From Bacteroidales bacterium (GTDB taxonomy: Bacteria > Bacteroidota > Bacteroidia > Bacteroidales > UBA4417), in the NCBI GenBank assembly GCA_016707705.1, contig JADJHD010000029.1:23383-87382 (forward strand): a stretch of 64,000 nt of DNA, in the 5' to 3' direction. The translations under genes were made by a program, and so were the position numbers. This document shows positions 16,677 to 26,892 of this stretch, in pieces. The number at the start of each line of letters is the position of its first letter. Position 1 is the first letter of the stretch. The notes under the pieces were generated by a model that was not told the DNA's origin, ran no database searches, and worked only from the letters and a program-made list of their open reading frames with translations.

Positions 16677-19237
16677 ATGCAGGAGAAAATATCGAATTCA
16701 ATGCCTAAGAATACCATGAGGCAAGAAACACCGCCAGTTTCGGAGCCAAAGGTAAAAAAGGAGAAAAAAGCCAGTCCTTCCAGGAAAGAGAAGGATGATC
16801 TTCAGGAGCCAAATGTGGGCAGATTGGAAAAGGCTGCTCAGGTGGGCGGTATTTTTTCACTTCTGGTATCCTTTTACCTTCTCGTATCTTTCATATCATA
16901 TCTGTTTAACTGGTTCAGCGGCGGAACTGACGATATCTTCTCAGGTATTGGTTTCTCCCAGGTTATTTCTGACAATACACTTGAGACCCATAATCTTGGC
17001 GGGCGATTAGGGGCTGCAGTATCGACACTTCTCCTAAAACAAGGTTTTGGGATAGGTACATTCCTTATGGTTATCTGGCTGTTTGTTTTGGGAGTGCGCC
17101 TTTCGCTTAAACATACCATTATTCCCCTTGGCAAAAGCTTTGGAATCGCTGTACTCATGATGGTATGGCTTTCCGTAACCCTTGCCTTCTTCCTGAAAAA
17201 CACTGCTCTCTCAATTCTTGGAGGTATCTCCGGATATGAATCTACATTGTGGATGGAAGGACTAATGGGTAAAATGGGAGTCGCATTGGTACTGCTCTTT
17301 ATCCTGATTGCCTTCCTCGTTTTGGTTTATAATTTCTCACTCCACGCATTTAAGAACAGGGTGAGCAGAAATAATAATGAAGAAGAAACAGCTTCTGAAG
17401 ATACAGATACCAGTAATGAAAAGGCAGGTGCTGGATATGTCCCGCTGGTTGATAAATACAACACTGTTGAATACGCTGTTAAGGATGAACATCCTGCTCC
17501 TAAGCCGGTTGCTGCAGAAAAGAATGTTGTAACTCCTCAGACTGAGCGCGTTGTTGATTTTGAACCGGTGGTTATTCCTCCCAAAAGGACAGAAACACCA
17601 AAGGTTGAATTCACCGTTGAGCAGTCTGAACCAGTTCAGAAAGCCCCAGCTGTTGTAAAGCCAATTGAAGTTGAAACTACGGAAGAGGTTCCGCATTTTA
17701 CAGTTGATTCCCCATTTGATCCCACACTGGACCTTGGCTCCTTCAAGATGCCCGGTGTTGACCTGCTTGATGAATATGGGGGCGGTACCATTAATGTGAA
17801 CAAGGAAGAGCTGGAAGCCAATAAAAACAGAATTGTCTCTACTCTTGGCAACTATGGCATTCAGATCGACAAGATTAAAGCCACAATTGGCCCGACTGTT
17901 ACCCTTTATGAAATTATCCCTGCTCCCGGTGTTCGAATTTCAAAAATCAAGAACCTGGAGGATGATATTGCATTAAGCCTTTCTGCTTTGGGAATCAGAA
18001 TCATAGCCCCTATTCCGGGTAAAGGCACCATTGGAATTGAAGTCCCCAATCAGAAACCTGAGATAGTCGGAATGAAGACCATTCTTGGCTCTGAGAAATT
18101 TATGACCACAAAATATGATCTGCCGTTTGGAATCGGCAAGACCATTGCCAATGAGGATTTCATTGCCGACCTGACCAAGATGCCCCATATCCTTATGGCA
18201 GGTGCTACAGGACAGGGAAAATCTGTTGGGTTGAATGCCATTATTACTTCTCTGCTCTACAAGAAGCATCCTGCCGAACTGAAGTTCGTCATGGTTGACC
18301 CTAAGAAGGTTGAATTGACGCTTTTCTCAAAAATTGAACGCCACTATCTCGCCAGGCTCCCGGATTCGGAGGAGGCAATTATTACCGATACCCGCAAGGT
18401 TGTTCGTACGCTGAACTCCCTCAATATCGAGATGGATCAGAGGTATGACTTGCTGAAGGATGCCCAGGTAAGGAATATCAAGGAATACAACATCAAGTTC
18501 GTAGCGCGGAAGCTGAATCCTGAACAGGGACATCGCTTCCTTCCTTACATAGTTGTGGTCATCGATGAGTTTGCCGACCTTATCCTTACAGCAGGCAAAG
18601 AAGTTGAACATCCTATCACCCGACTTGCACAGCTTGCCAGAGCAATCGGTATTCATCTTGTAATTGCGACACAGCGTCCATCCGTCAATATTATTACCGG
18701 GACTATCAAGGCTAACTTCCCTGCACGTATTGCCTTCAGGGTAATCTCGAAGATTGACTCCAGAACCATTCTCGACACCGGTGGTGCTGACCAGCTCATT
18801 GGTCGCGGAGACCTTCTTTTGTCACAGGGCGGTGATGTCATCAGGTTGCAGTGCGCATTCATTGATACGCACGAAGTTGAACGCATTACCGATTTCATTG
18901 GCTCACAGCGTGGATATCCAACAGCATATGCACTTCCTGAATTCAATGAAGAAGATACAGCACCTCTCGAAGACCTCGACCCCAATGAAAGGGATGAGCT
19001 TTTGAAGAAGCAGCCTATCTTATTGTTTCCTCTCAGCAAGGCTCTACATCACTGTTGCAGCGTAAATTAAAGCTGGGTTACAACAGGGCGGGACGTATCA
19101 TCGACCAGCTGGAATCAGCCGGAATTGTTGGTCCTTTCGAAGGCAGCAAGGCCCGCGAAGTAAAAGTCGCCAATGAGTTCGCTTTGGAACAATATTTGAA
19201 AGATATACGCGGCAAAGAAGCACCAGAAGAATTCTAA
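16677..19237 (+). CDS. ftsK: DNA translocase FtsK, frameshifted in the given sequence
   Basis: FtsK pumps DNA through the closing septum and activates dif recombination. The N-terminus has four membrane helices (~residues 60-220), then an acidic linker. The motor carries Walker A GATGQGKSVGLNAII and Walker B VVIDEFADLI. The frame is lost at the T-run 19000-19003: reading on gives a stop at 19070. One extra T restores DELFEEAAYLIVSSQQGS and the gamma winged-helix domain (KLGYNRAGRIIDQLESAGIV), ending at 19237 with 853 residues. I take this as a sequencing error in an essential gene. The start is ATG 16677 or 16701; the TTG at 16581 lies in the promoter. Confidence 0.9.
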
Positions 19238-19255
19238 GTAAAACCCACTTCCTCT

Positions 19256-19885
19256 ATGAAAAAAATCATCATCCTTGTCCTGTCAATAATGGCCGGTATC
19301 TATACCCAGGCTCAAACTGACACAAAGGCAACCACTATCCTGAACGAGGTTTCAGCTAAAACCAAATCCTACAAGACCATTCAGATTGACTTCACCTATA
19401 CAATGGAGAACAAGAAGGAGAAGATCAATGAGAAATTTACAGGCTCTCTCTATTCAAAAGGAGATAAGTACAAGCTTACTGTAGCCCGCCAGGATGTTAT
19501 CTGCGATGGCAAGACTGTCTGGACCTACCTGAAGGATGCCAACGAGGTGCAGATCAACAATGCAGGCAACGACGATGACTCCTTCACTCCTACCAAGTTG
19601 CTGAGCAACTACACCAAGGATTACAAGTCGAAGTTCATTGAAGAAAAGGGCAATACCCAGATTATAGAGCTCTATCCTATTGCTAAGGGTAAATCATTTA
19701 CCAAGGTAAAACTCTCCATCGACAAGACCAAGAAGCAGATTCAGCAGTTTGTAATTTATGATCGCGGTGGCTCAATATTCACCTATAATGTGAATAAATT
19801 CCTCACCGATCTCGCCATTGCCGACAAGGAATTCACCTTTAACAAGGCTGAACATCCTAAAGTGTCAATTGATGATATGAGGTAA
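19256..19885 (+). CDS. LolA-like outer membrane lipoprotein carrier protein
   Basis: This 209-residue periplasmic protein has a signal peptide (MKKIIILVLSIMAGIYTQAQ) and the LolA/LolB-type half-barrel pattern: IQIDFTYTMENKKEKINEKFTG (first part IQIDFTYTMENKK), LYSKGDKYKL, ICDGKTVWTYLKDANEVQI and FVIYDRGGSIFTYNVNKF. LolA carries lipoproteins from the inner to the outer membrane. The neighbourhood with ftsK is conserved in many Bacteroidota and matches the E. coli ftsK-lolA order. It starts 18 bp after the ftsK stop and ends before a terminator. Confidence 0.88.
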   Translation: MKKIIILVLSIMAGIYTQAQTDTKATTILNEVSAKTKSYKTIQIDFTYTMENKKEKINEKFTGSLYSKGDKYKLTVARQDVICDGKTVWTYLKDANEVQINNAGNDDDSFTPTKLLSNYTKDYKSKFIEEKGNTQIIELYPIAKGKSFTKVKLSIDKTKKQIQQFVIYDRGGSIFTYNVNKFLTDLAIADKEFTFNKAEHPKVSIDDMR

Positions 19886-19918
19886 TTCCTCTATTGGAAA
19901 TAAGATCTTATTCAAGCG

Positions 19919-19953
19919 AATTCCTGTATCGAAAGATGCAGGAATTTGTTTTT
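19919..19953 (+). terminator. Intrinsic terminator after the lolA-like gene
   Basis: AATTCCTGTATC pairs with GATGCAGGAATT (one G-U pair) around a GAAA tetraloop and is followed by TGTTTTT. Confidence 0.88.
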
Positions 19954-19964
19954 AAAGTGCAGGC

Positions 19965-20501
19965 TCAGTTCTTTTGCCTGTAAAGTTTCATCAGGGTTTT
20001 CTGAGCAATATTCTGAAATCCCGATGTCCCCTCCTGTACCTGAAATTCAATGGTATCGATTAGCTCATTGCGAATAGCCGGAATAGTGAGTGATAGATCA
20101 TATAGAATTTTGATACAATACATTTTAACGGCAACAGGACTTTCGAGAGCGAGCAACCAGTCGAAACAGATACTTACCAGCTGTCCCTGCATATGCTCGG
20201 GTATTTCCTGATGCGACAAAATCCGCAGTCCGTGACGTTTGTATGCATCATGGGTAAATGCAGGCATAGCTTCAATCAGTTCTTCAACATAGGGAGTCAG
20301 CCAGTAATTTTCAGCCTCCGACAAGGTATCCAGAATCCAGGCAGCTCGTCTGGATATCGGATCCTGCAGCTTCATATAGATATTCCATACTTCATCCAGC
20401 AGTTCCGGCTTCTGTTTGATCAAGCCAACCACGAAGTCGGTATTCGCCCTTGAATTACCTGACATCAGCAGCTTTTCCAGTTCCTTTGATACTTCTGACA
20501 T
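19965..20501 (-). CDS. Helical-repeat hypothetical protein
   Basis: The 178-residue protein has no signal peptide and consists of alternating amphipathic helices (DPISRRAAWILDTLSEAENYW, first 18 residues informative; AVKMYCIKILYDLSLTIPAIRNEL), a pattern like HEAT/ARM repeats. Such proteins act as binding scaffolds. I do not recognise a specific family member. It is a single gene, convergent with the lolA-like gene and upstream of a repeat-filled gap. Confidence 0.65.
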   Translation of the reverse strand: MSEVSKELEKLLMSGNSRANTDFVVGLIKQKPELLDEVWNIYMKLQDPISRRAAWILDTLSEAENYWLTPYVEELIEAMPAFTHDAYKRHGLRILSHQEIPEHMQGQLVSICFDWLLALESPVAVKMYCIKILYDLSLTIPAIRNELIDTIEFQVQEGTSGFQNIAQKTLMKLYRQKN

Positions 20502-20556
20502 TGTTGAAAATCTATTTTTGTTGACGGTACTTAATTTCCAGAATCCCGTTCTTTTG

Positions 20557-20600
20557 AAATGTTCGGGGTTCGAGGTTAGGGGCTCAAGGTTAGCAAGGGC
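20557..20600. repeat. GTTCGGG-type heptad repeat, copy 2
   Basis: After the anchor AAATGTTCGGGGTTCGAGG the sequence continues in 7-bp steps (GTTAGGG, GCTCAAG, GTTAG). It shares the anchor with 4148-4188 and with the inverted copy at 27731-27838. Confidence 0.7.
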
Positions 20601-20663
20601 AAGATTACTGCAAGGAGGAGTTGTTAGTTGTTGGTTGTTAGTAGTTCAAGGTTCTCGTCAATC

Positions 20664-20836
20664 ATCCGCCGCGGCGGATCCGTGTCCCTTAGTGTCCGCC
20701 TCGGCGGATCCGTGCCTGCGTGGTTTAAAATATGTGCTACTAGCACATATTAGAACACTGATGACACAGATCCGACGGATTTACACTGATTTTATTTTCA
20801 TCCGCGAGCCGGCGGACTGATGACACAGATTCCCTC
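20664..20836. repeat. Cluster of REP-like palindromes and GATGACACAGAT repeats
   Basis: The stretch contains TCCGCCGCGGCGGA (20665-20678), TCCGCCTCGGCGGA (20695-20708) and TCCGCGAGCCGGCGGA (20801-20816). It also has a palindrome with 10-bp arms ATATGTGCTA and TAGCACATAT around one C (20730-20750), and two copies of CTGATGACACAGAT (near 20758 and 20818). The first of those is preceded by AGAACA as at 4211. Nothing coding was seen. Confidence 0.75.
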
Positions 20837-20842
20837 GGATTG

Positions 20843-20935
20843 TCTTTTCCTTTTTCCTTTTTCCTTTTTCCTTTTATCTTTTGTCTTTTGTCTTTTTCCA
20901 TTTGTCTTTTATCTTTCCCTTCCTTCCAAATCTAC
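20843..20935. repeat. Pyrimidine-rich tract of TTTTTCC and TTTTGTC units
   Basis: The plus strand is almost pure C and T, with TTTTTCC repeated about four times followed by TTTGTCT and TTTATCT units in steps of about seven bases. Together with the preceding repeats it fills the 651-bp gap between divergent genes. Confidence 0.7.
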
Positions 20936-21118
20936 CTCCCCATGTCTCTCCCTTCCTATTAGGGTAGCAATTTACTAATCAAATAAACAGGATTTTAAAA
21001 GGAAAGCAGATAAAGATTTCAACAGGGTTAAAGTCACAAATAATGCTAAAAATTGGCAATTAAAGTCTCCAAAACTGCTTTCTCATTGTTATTGAACCAA
21101 ACCTGAGCAGGAAGTCCC

Positions 21119-21126
21119 TATTTTTG
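21119..21126 (+). promoter_or_regulatory. Bacteroidota -7 promoter box
   Basis: TATTTTTG matches TAnnTTTG, 27 bp before the ATG at 21153. Confidence 0.6.
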
Positions 21127-21152
21127 CAAAGGTTCAATCCGAAACAAACCTG

Positions 21153-22994
21153 ATGAAACAAAAGCTTCTTTTCCTGCTGGGCAACATGCTTTTCTGGTAT
21201 GTACTGTTTATTCTTGCCAGGATAGCATTCCTACTGTTTCATTGGGAACATAGCTCACAGCTTTCCTTTACAGAAATCTTCAATACCTTCAGATACGGTG
21301 CCCGCCTTGACCTTTCAATGTCGGCGTACCTGACAGCTTTCCCCGGACTTCTGATGCTCATCTCAGTAAGATGGCCTTCAAAATTTTTGTCTGCTATCCT
21401 GAATATTTACCAGTACATTGTTGCCTTGCTCTTTAGTTCAATCGTGCTTATTGACATTAATCTCTATACCTATTGGGGATTCAGACTCGATGGCACTCCC
21501 CTTTTCTACATGAATAACCTGAAGGCAATGACAGCCTCCCTGGACCTATGGATCTGGATTGCCGGAATTGTTGTCGTTTTCCTTCTCACATATGGCATCT
21601 ATCGTCTGTATAAATTCATATTCAGCAAAGTCTTTCCGGGTCCGGTTGCCGGGTGGATTTATCTGCCAGTGCTTGCACTATTATTTGCCGGACTCTTCAT
21701 ACCAATTCGTGGAGGAGTCAGCATAGCTCCCCTTTCAATCAGCGCGGCCTACTTTTCATCAAATCAGTATGCCAATCATGTGGCTATCAACCCAATGTGG
21801 AATGTTGCTTTTTCTCTGACCGAGACTAAGGATCTTGAAAAGAAATATGAATATTTCAGCAGAACGGAAATGGAGAAATTGGTTGCTCCCCTGCTCCCGA
21901 AAGCCGATAGCACTACCCTACTGCTTAAGAACCGGCATCCGAATATCATCCTGATTATTGTTGAAAGTCTTACTGCCAAAGCCGTTGGAGTAACGGGTTA
22001 TGTGAAGGGGGTCACTCCCAACCTGGACAGTCTTGCCCACGAAGGAATTCTCTTCGACCATATCTATGCCAGCGCCGACAGGACTGACAAGGGGATTGCC
22101 TCCGTTCTGGCTGCATACCCCTCATTACCCGGATCAAGTCCGCTGAAATATCAGAAACTGACCCAGCGATTGAATTTCCTGCCTAATGAGCTGGCCAAAG
22201 CAGGATATAATCCATCATTTTTCTATGGAGGAACCCTGGAATTCGCCAACTACCAATCCTTCCTGGTGCAGGCAGGATACAGGAAATTTGTTTCAGATGT
22301 GGATTTCAAGCCGGAGGAACTGGTTTCAAAATGGGGAGCATGGGATCATACAGTGCTCAACAGGGTACTTCAGGAAACCCCATCCGGTGAAAAGGGATTT
22401 TTCAAAACAATTTTGACATTAACCAGTCATGAACCCTTTAAAATTCCGACCAAACCATTACTGAAAGGTAACGATCTTGATACCAAATTCCTGAATTCAC
22501 TGCATTATACTGATCAGGCAATCGGGGATTTCATAAGGGAAGCAAAAAAGAGGGACTGGTGGGAGAATACATTGGTTGTCATAATTGCTGATCATGGCAA
22601 TAAACTTCCTGGTGATACACCCAGCGACAATTTCTTCAGGCAGCATATTCCGATGATCTGGGTTGGAGGAGCTCTGAATGTTCAGGATAGTGTAATTCAT
22701 ACCCTGGGTTCACAGAATGATCTGGCTGCAACCTTGCTGGGACAACTTGGTGAGGACAGGCAACAATTCCTTTTCAGTAAGAATTTGCTTTCTGCAAGTC
22801 CCAATCCCTTTGCATTCTATACATTCAATGAAGGCTTCGGGTTTATCACACCTAAGGATTTTCTGGTGTACAACATAGTCACAAACAAATACACCATCAG
22901 CTCACAGCCTGCCAATTCGATTATGCAGCAAAGAGCCAAGGCATACCTGCAATTGGTATACAGTGATTTCTTCCAGCAAATGCCTGCTGAATAA
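21153..22994 (+). CDS. LTA synthase-like membrane sulfatase/phosphotransferase
   Basis: The 613-residue protein has five N-terminal transmembrane helices (residues ~5-190) and an extracytoplasmic alkaline phosphatase-superfamily domain. That domain begins NIILIIVESLTAKAVGVTG (metal-binding Glu) and has DRTDKGIASVLAAYPSLPG with the likely catalytic Thr, then VVIIADHGNKLPG (Asp-His metal site). The layout is that of lipoteichoic acid synthase-like proteins. In Gram-negative Bacteroidota these probably transfer phosphoglycerol or phosphoethanolamine to envelope glycans. The substrate is inferred only. Confidence 0.88.
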   Translation: MKQKLLFLLGNMLFWYVLFILARIAFLLFHWEHSSQLSFTEIFNTFRYGARLDLSMSAYLTAFPGLLMLISVRWPSKFLSAILNIYQYIVALLFSSIVLIDINLYTYWGFRLDGTPLFYMNNLKAMTASLDLWIWIAGIVVVFLLTYGIYRLYKFIFSKVFPGPVAGWIYLPVLALLFAGLFIPIRGGVSIAPLSISAAYFSSNQYANHVAINPMWNVAFSLTETKDLEKKYEYFSRTEMEKLVAPLLPKADSTTLLLKNRHPNIILIIVESLTAKAVGVTGYVKGVTPNLDSLAHEGILFDHIYASADRTDKGIASVLAAYPSLPGSSPLKYQKLTQRLNFLPNELAKAGYNPSFFYGGTLEFANYQSFLVQAGYRKFVSDVDFKPEELVSKWGAWDHTVLNRVLQETPSGEKGFFKTILTLTSHEPFKIPTKPLLKGNDLDTKFLNSLHYTDQAIGDFIREAKKRDWWENTLVVIIADHGNKLPGDTPSDNFFRQHIPMIWVGGALNVQDSVIHTLGSQNDLAATLLGQLGEDRQQFLFSKNLLSASPNPFAFYTFNEGFGFITPKDFLVYNIVTNKYTISSQPANSIMQQRAKAYLQLVYSDFFQQMPAE

Positions 22995-23051
22995 GTGCAA
23001 AACTCATTTATTTATTGGAATCCCTGAAGTAACAGACTTCTGACTTAAAGG

Positions 23052-25064
23052 TTATTTCCCTGTTCCGGACTTCCCGGGGACAAAGCCGGTTTTTCCATAG
23101 TCAAGCTTCTGGACAGCTGCAGGCTCATTATCATCGGTACCAATTTGGTTAACCTTGGTCATGAAACCAGGATATTTATCCTCGATAAAAGCAATATACC
23201 TTTCAACAGTATTGATGATCTGACCGTTTTTCTCCATCGAATTTCGACGCAGATTTGCTGTAATGACATGGGTTACATTGTTTTTTACCAATGGAAGCAA
23301 AAGAGAATCAGGATATACTAGTGTTGACTTTACTTTATCACCACTGGTCTTGGCAACCAATGAATCCGGTGATGAAATCCCCTTCACTCCAAGAGCCTGA
23401 AGCTGTGTCATTAAACTAGCTCTGCTGTTTTCGTTGAGTTTCTCAATAAAGTAGAAGGTATTTCCTGTTATATACTGAGCCAGCATATTGCTTTTCAAGG
23501 CAATAAACAGTTCTGAGGTGAGATTTTTTCCTTCAAAGTCGGAGTAGGTAAATGCAATATAAGAGGCAGGATCCTTTTTCCAGGCGCTAAATAGTGGTTC
23601 TGTTGGATAAGAAGGCATCTGCATGATTCCGTAAAATTCCCTTCCTGATCCGTATACAAAAGAGATAGATGGCTTGCGGCAAGCAATAACTGCATCTTCA
23701 GGCAGGTTTTTTGCTGCCCACTCACTGGCTTGCAGATAATGCTTCCAGTCGGGAGTCAGTCCGCCATATTTCCCCGATTCTTTTCTTGCTTCCTTTACCT
23801 TGGTTGTGGTTGCACCAAGTGTTCCAAAAAATGAGATTACTACAAGCAAGGGCAATACGAACTGCATGAACTTTAGCTTCCTGATCTTCCCGAGGTAATA
23901 GAGTGAACTCAGCAACAGCATCACGATCAGGGAATAAGCCGGAATAATCAATCGTCCCTGATCCCATTTAGCTTGCAGAACAAAAAAGGTTACAATCAGA
24001 AAGGCTCCGGCTGTAAGACCTGTAAAGAAGAGGTATCTGTTGCTTTTGTAGGTAAACCATAATCCTGTTAAAGCCATCAGGTAAACAAGTCCGGAAATCA
24101 ACGGGATAGTGGGCATAATCAGGAAAAAGGACCTGAAACCCAGCATATACATCAGATGTTTTGAAAGATACAGGTATGAGTTGTCGGTGAATCTCTTCAT
24201 CAATCCTGCCATGTCCTCCTTGCCTTCCAGAGGGTTGTAGTAATCCTTGTTGAGCAGACTGCTTCCCTGATTGCTGAACTGAAGTCCACCATCATGCCAG
24301 ATTGCATACTTTATTCCCTGAAATAAAACAAAAACGCCAAGAATCATTAAGGCTGAGTAGAGCAGATTCTTCCATTGTCCTGTGAGGAGGAAATAGCCCA
24401 AAACTGCAACTATTGCTGAATAACCAATGCTTCTGGTAAGTGCGACAGCCAGCAGGCAAGCCGCCAATACAGCATGACGCTTAAGATCGGAACTGAGCTT
24501 CAATTCTCCCTTAGTATCGATGAAATAATTGAAGAATGTGAGCAGCAGCAACGACTGCATCAGTATATAAAAGGCTTCTGAATAGGTTTGACTGGCATAA
24601 TAAAGGTAAAAGGCATTGATTGAGAATATCATCATTGCCATAAACAAAAGCGAACCGGGTATTCTGTCCCTGAAAGCCTTATAGGTAATATAGATGGAAG
24701 CTACCATCGACAGCAGAGAAAAGATTTTCAAAGGAGTCAGACTGATACCAAATACTGCTACCAGCATTCCCAGAACCATTGGATATAATGGTCCCTGGAA
24801 TGAAGGCCAGCTAAAGGAGCGAATGAATTCAGAAGCTCTGATGATGTAAAAGGAATCATCACCTGAAAGGCTGACCTTTGGATCGTATAAAAGAAGGCTG
24901 AATAACAAAGCCACTGAAGGAAACAACCAAATCCATATCTTATGTTTTGCGGCAATCGCAGAATCCAGGATTCCCAACAGATCTTTGGGGCCTGAACCGG
25001 AGATACCTTTTTTGCTTTTTGGGGCTGGAGTATTTTTAGGGGCAATGTCCTTTTTTGCAGTCAT
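23052..25064 (-). CDS. GT-C fold membrane glycosyltransferase, family 39-like
   Basis: The 670-residue protein begins with a Lys/Pro-rich cytoplasmic tail and then about ten transmembrane helices to residue ~390. The first periplasmic loop has LSGDDSFYIIRASEFI, the paired acidic motif of PMT/ArnT-type GT-C enzymes, and PLYPMVLG follows. The C-terminal ~280 residues form a soluble periplasmic domain with EWAAKNLPEDAVIACRKPS. Such enzymes move a sugar from a polyprenyl-phosphate donor to protein or lipid. The acceptor is unknown. It is convergent with the LTA synthase-like gene. Confidence 0.82.
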   Translation of the reverse strand: MTAKKDIAPKNTPAPKSKKGISGSGPKDLLGILDSAIAAKHKIWIWLFPSVALLFSLLLYDPKVSLSGDDSFYIIRASEFIRSFSWPSFQGPLYPMVLGMLVAVFGISLTPLKIFSLLSMVASIYITYKAFRDRIPGSLLFMAMMIFSINAFYLYYASQTYSEAFYILMQSLLLLTFFNYFIDTKGELKLSSDLKRHAVLAACLLAVALTRSIGYSAIVAVLGYFLLTGQWKNLLYSALMILGVFVLFQGIKYAIWHDGGLQFSNQGSSLLNKDYYNPLEGKEDMAGLMKRFTDNSYLYLSKHLMYMLGFRSFFLIMPTIPLISGLVYLMALTGLWFTYKSNRYLFFTGLTAGAFLIVTFFVLQAKWDQGRLIIPAYSLIVMLLLSSLYYLGKIRKLKFMQFVLPLLVVISFFGTLGATTTKVKEARKESGKYGGLTPDWKHYLQASEWAAKNLPEDAVIACRKPSISFVYGSGREFYGIMQMPSYPTEPLFSAWKKDPASYIAFTYSDFEGKNLTSELFIALKSNMLAQYITGNTFYFIEKLNENSRASLMTQLQALGVKGISSPDSLVAKTSGDKVKSTLVYPDSLLLPLVKNNVTHVITANLRRNSMEKNGQIINTVERYIAFIEDKYPGFMTKVNQIGTDDNEPAAVQKLDYGKTGFVPGKSGTGK

Positions 25065-25309
25065 ACCAGATAGTAAGATTGGTTAAATCTATTGTATTCT
25101 CTATTCGCAAATTTCAGTAATATTCGGCAATTAGTTTTGTTTAATTGAATTTTTCAATCAAAAAGAGAACATAAACCGGAAAACACTATCCATCAAAAGT
25201 TAAATCAGCCCAATAAATCAGCTTCATCTTCCTGAGAAACTCTCAGCAGAGAACTCAGTAAAGCTTGAACACAAGATACTTCAACTTAGCTCCGGCTTAT
25301 TTTTTTTCG
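25065..25309. other. Divergent intergenic gap
   Basis: This AT-rich stretch lies between two divergent genes. Apart from the promoter box at 25310 for the rightward gene I see no RNA gene, repeat or conserved hairpin here. Confidence 0.6.
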
Positions 25310-25317
25310 TAGGTTTG
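25310..25317 (+). promoter_or_regulatory. Bacteroidota -7 promoter box
   Basis: TAGGTTTG matches TAnnTTTG, 50 bp before the ATG at 25367. Confidence 0.5.
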
Positions 25318-25366
25318 CGTAAATATTCAGAGAGCAAAGAATCAGCGTTAATAAGTTATTTGATAC

Positions 25367-26770
25367 ATGAACAAATCTGATCTTGTCAGTTTCTATCGCA
25401 AGACTGCAGCCACCCGTACCAGGTGGAAAAAAAGAAACCGTTTCTATCATCATTCACTTGAAAAATACTTTTCCTTCATTATTCCTGAAGGCAAAAGGGT
25501 GCTTGAAGTAGGATGCGGCAATGGCGATCTTCTGAATTCTGTAAAACCTGCCTATGGCGTAGGTATTGATTTTGTGCCGGAATATATTGACATAGCCTCT
25601 GCAAAATATCCTCACCTCAAGTTTCTGGTTGATGATGTTGAAGAGCTCAAACTGAAGGAACATTTCGATTATATCATTCTTTCCGACCTTACCAATTGTC
25701 TTTGGGATGTTCAGAAAGCATTGCACAATCTGCGAGAGCTTTGTGATTCAAATACCAGGATTGTGATCTCCCAATACAACTACAAATGGGAACCAATTTT
25801 GAAATCCGGTGAATTCCTCGGGCTCAAGCTTCGTCAGCCGGCACAAAACTGGTTTACGACCGGAGACCTGCAAAAGCTGCTTGAACTTGAAGGATACCAG
25901 AATATTAAGATTGAGCGCAAGCTGCTGTTCCCAAAGTATATACCTGTATTCAACTTCATTTTTAACACTTTCCTGGCCAATCTGCCACTGATAAATCATT
26001 TCAATCTGGTAAACCTGATAGTTGCCAGACCTGTCCTTAGTGATGATCAGCAATACAGTGTTTCAATAGTTGTTCCTGCCAGAAATGAAAAGGGAAATAT
26101 TGAAAATGCCATAAAGCGGACGCCCGAATTCGGCACACATCAGCAGTTCATTTTTATTGAAGGAAATTCAGCCGACAACACCTATGAGGAGATGCTCAGG
26201 GTTCAGGCTGCATATCCTGAAAAGGACATACTGGTAATGAAGCAATCAGGCAAGGGAAAGGGAAATGCCGTTCGCGAAGGCTTCAATGCTGCTACCGGTG
26301 AAATCCTGATGATCCTGGATGCCGACCTTACCATGCCACCCGAAGAATTGCCAAAATTTTACGATGCTCTTCGATACAACAAGGGAGAATTCATCAATGG
26401 CAGCCGCCTGGTATATCCTATGGATCAGAATGCGATGCGCTTCCTTAATCTGCTTGGGAATAAATTCTTTGGAATATTCTTCACCTATTTACTAGGACAA
26501 AGATTAAAGGACACCCTTTGCGGAACCAAGGTCCTGTATAAGCGCGACTATGAGCAAATCATTATGAATCGCCATTATTTCGGTGATTTTGACCCATTTG
26601 GCGACTTTTCCCTTCTGTTTGGTGCGGCAAAGCTAAACCTCAAAATTTCAGAAATCATCATCAGGTACAAGGATCGTGAATATGGAAGCACTCAGATCAG
26701 CCGTTTCAGTCATGGATGGCTTCTGATCAGGATGAGCATGTTCGCAGCCCGAAAGATGAAGTTCCGATAG
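25367..26770 (+). CDS. Methyltransferase-glycosyltransferase family 2 fusion
   Basis: This 467-residue protein joins two enzymes. Residues ~1-215 are a class I SAM-dependent methyltransferase (RVLEVGCGNGDLLNSV; later DYIILSDLTNCL). Residues ~225-467 are a GT2 of the dolichol-phosphate-mannose/polyprenyl type (SIVVPARNEKGNIENAI; GKGKGNAVREGF; MILDADLTMPPEELP; DTLCGTKVLYKR). It has no predicted membrane helix. It probably works on lipid-linked sugars for surface glycans, perhaps with the GT39-like gene next door, which needs a polyprenyl-phosphate sugar donor. That link is inferred. Confidence 0.88.
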   Translation: MNKSDLVSFYRKTAATRTRWKKRNRFYHHSLEKYFSFIIPEGKRVLEVGCGNGDLLNSVKPAYGVGIDFVPEYIDIASAKYPHLKFLVDDVEELKLKEHFDYIILSDLTNCLWDVQKALHNLRELCDSNTRIVISQYNYKWEPILKSGEFLGLKLRQPAQNWFTTGDLQKLLELEGYQNIKIERKLLFPKYIPVFNFIFNTFLANLPLINHFNLVNLIVARPVLSDDQQYSVSIVVPARNEKGNIENAIKRTPEFGTHQQFIFIEGNSADNTYEEMLRVQAAYPEKDILVMKQSGKGKGNAVREGFNAATGEILMILDADLTMPPEELPKFYDALRYNKGEFINGSRLVYPMDQNAMRFLNLLGNKFFGIFFTYLLGQRLKDTLCGTKVLYKRDYEQIIMNRHYFGDFDPFGDFSLLFGAAKLNLKISEIIIRYKDREYGSTQISRFSHGWLLIRMSMFAARKMKFR

Positions 26771-26797
26771 ATCAGACATAACATTCTGTTTAGATTC

Positions 26798-26833
26798 AAA
26801 ATCTGTGATTTAAATCATGGATTTTGTTTTTTT
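26798..26833 (+). terminator. Probable intrinsic terminator
   Basis: AAAATC pairs with GATTTT and TGATTT with AAATCA, separated by a 2x2 internal loop, followed by GTTTTTTT. The AT-rich stem is weak. Confidence 0.5.
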
Positions 26834-26892
26834 GTGATGATAAATAACAAAATCATCATATGTCAGTTATTATATAAAAACCCAAACTACCT

